Origin: Rheinheimera tangshanensis
GTDB lineage: Bacteria > Pseudomonadota > Gammaproteobacteria > Enterobacterales > Alteromonadaceae
DNA length: 64,000 nt
Assembly: GCF_014645135.1 (NCBI RefSeq)
Contig: NZ_BMLH01000002.1
Coordinates: 186,001-250,000, forward strand
Direction of reading: 5' to 3'
Position numbers and translations under genes: made by a program
Part shown: piece by piece, positions 63,183 through 64,000 of the stretch
Layout of the letters: each line of letters opens with the position of its first letter
Numbering within the stretch: position 1 is the stretch's first letter
Notes under the pieces: generated by a model
Databases searched by the model: none
The model's input: only the letters and a program-made list of their open reading frames with translations
Told to the model about the DNA's origin: nothing

Positions 63183-63202
63183 CGTTAACCTGTTAGTTAA
63201 CG
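63183..63202. other. Small hairpin after ilvA
   Basis: CGTTAAC, CTGTTA loop, GTTAACG: a perfect 7-bp stem 74 nt after the ilvA stop, without a T-tract. It may mark the operon end. Confidence 0.3.
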
Positions 63203-63266
63203 GGTCGCAACTATACGTTTTTCAATGAAGTGCAATAAACGTAAGTATAATTTTTACTTGTGGCGA

Positions 63267-64000
63267 TTAGGTGTCAGAACCTATGATATGAAACTCACAT
63301 CCTAAAGCGTTTACAGCATTTTCGGCACTAACAAGTAGTACATCAAGTTGCTTTTTTGTATTTGATAATGTGGATGTATAATAGCTTTTTCTTGTATGTG
63401 GCTGTACAACAACTACTCGTGTTCTCACACTTCCATTGTCTTTTAAGCTTTCCATTTTTTTAATAAACTCACTCATTGTAGTCTGCTGGTATGATTCTTT
63501 ACCATTTAGATTATCTGTCTTACTCTCCCAACACATTTTATTTGAATTCGTTTTTTCTCGTATTTTAAGGTCCTCTACAAGCTTTTTTCGATCACATGAT
63601 CGGATGTTTTTTACGCTTTGGCTTAAAACTATGTCATGAGCACCGACTGAAATTTTACGGTTAGGTGAGCTGTCTTTTGCCGCCTTAACATGGATTAGGG
63701 AGATTACATGTTCGTTATTATGGTGGACGTAATGAATGAAGTCAGCTTTTTCCCCTGCTCCATCGTCACACAATAACCATCCAGTAGGGTTTTCCGTTGT
63801 ATTAAATGGAGTATTTTCATCCCATTTTCCATTCCATCTATTCTTCACCCAACAGAAAAGAGATTTTTCTTGACCTATTTTATCCAGTTCAGGTTTTTTA
63901 GGGTCTTTGCCTGGTTTTTCTTTTAATATATTGTAGTTTTCATAATCGGCCCAGGTGTAGCCACTAAAAGATACGTCACGATAGCCTGTTTTGAAAATCA
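63267..64000 (-). CDS. Partial gene, possible PD-(D/E)xK nuclease-domain protein
   Basis: The frame stays open leftward from the right window edge to the stop at 63267, so 243 C-terminal residues are visible and the start lies beyond 64000. Near the middle, TGWLLCDDGAGEKADFIHYV is followed by HVISLIHVKAAK: an Asp-rich GE-x-ADF strand and a strand ending HxK. This spacing resembles PD-(D/E)xK nuclease domains appended to defence-associated helicases. HDIVLSQSVKNI could be the following Q-x-x-K helix. The rest is not recognised. The region is clearly more AT-rich than the ilv genes and uses rarer codons, suggesting horizontal acquisition. Family assignment is tentative. Confidence 0.5.
   Translation of the reverse strand, partial: IFKTGYRDVSFSGYTWADYENYNILKEKPGKDPKKPELDKIGQEKSLFCWVKNRWNGKWDENTPFNTTENPTGWLLCDDGAGEKADFIHYVHHNNEHVISLIHVKAAKDSSPNRKISVGAHDIVLSQSVKNIRSCDRKKLVEDLKIREKTNSNKMCWESKTDNLNGKESYQQTTMSEFIKKMESLKDNGSVRTRVVVVQPHTRKSYYTSTLSNTKKQLDVLLVSAENAVNALGCEFHIIGSDT

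Noticed and set aside
1-64000. CRISPR arrays, insertion sequences, prophage or integron cassettes
   Set aside because: No regularly spaced direct repeats, transposase, integrase or phage structural genes were seen in any frame.

Overview
The window reads as ordinary, gene-dense chromosome of an aerobic Gammaproteobacterium. The best guess is the Alteromonadales/Rheinheimera side of the class. This is inferred from polA-spf-engB synteny with neighbouring cytochrome c4, cytochrome c5 and yihI, an ilvGMDA operon, a cysGDNCQ cluster and the protein flavour. No insertion sequence, prophage, CRISPR array or integron was seen.

Layout. 1-4.4 kb: the 3' end of sbcC, a secreted TPR protein, a DesK/DesR-type two-component pair, and a divergent mscS-DUF481 pair. 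4.5-9.7 kb: tRNA-His, a DUF1285 gene, a secreted amidohydrolase, then leftward yihI-DUF2489, a methyltransferase, a likely CsrB/Rsm-type sRNA and cytochrome c4. 9.8-14 kb: engB and polA flank an 807-base RNA-rich interval holding Spot 42 (spf) and a second candidate sRNA; two DnaA-box-like sites lie upstream of polA. 14.6-29.5 kb: cytochrome c5, a GAF-GAF-GGDEF protein, rep, ubiK, a second secreted amidohydrolase, two small unknown genes, an esterase, a katB-ankB pair, a Rid protein, DUF2884, and a large hybrid sensor kinase with a phosphotransfer domain.

29.7-45.0 kb is a nearly complete assimilatory sulfate reduction region: cysJIH, then an EAL phosphodiesterase and sstT, then cysG-cysD-cysN-SLC13 permease-cysC-cysQ. 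Together these import and activate sulfate to APS and PAPS, reduce PAPS to sulfite and sulfite to sulfide, make the siroheme cofactor and clear the by-product PAP. 45-57 kb is mixed housekeeping and accessory content: a LETM1-like protein, membrane proteins, a thioredoxin-NHL protein, rsuA, a TraT-like lipoprotein, a catalase-like protein, a GH13 lipoprotein and a sensor kinase whose last codons lie in a perfect 21-bp hairpin.

57.3-63.1 kb is an attenuation-controlled ilvL-ilvG-ilvM-ilvD-ilvA operon for branched-chain amino acids, with leader peptide, antiterminator and terminator all readable. The last 0.7 kb is the AT-rich 3' part of a gene that may carry a PD-(D/E)xK-type nuclease domain. 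It could be the edge of an accessory or defence island outside the window.

The least expected content is non-coding: the GGA-rich CsrB-like RNA, the second RNA next to spf, a terminator hairpin embedded in the start region of the esterase gene, and two families of palindromic intergenic repeats.
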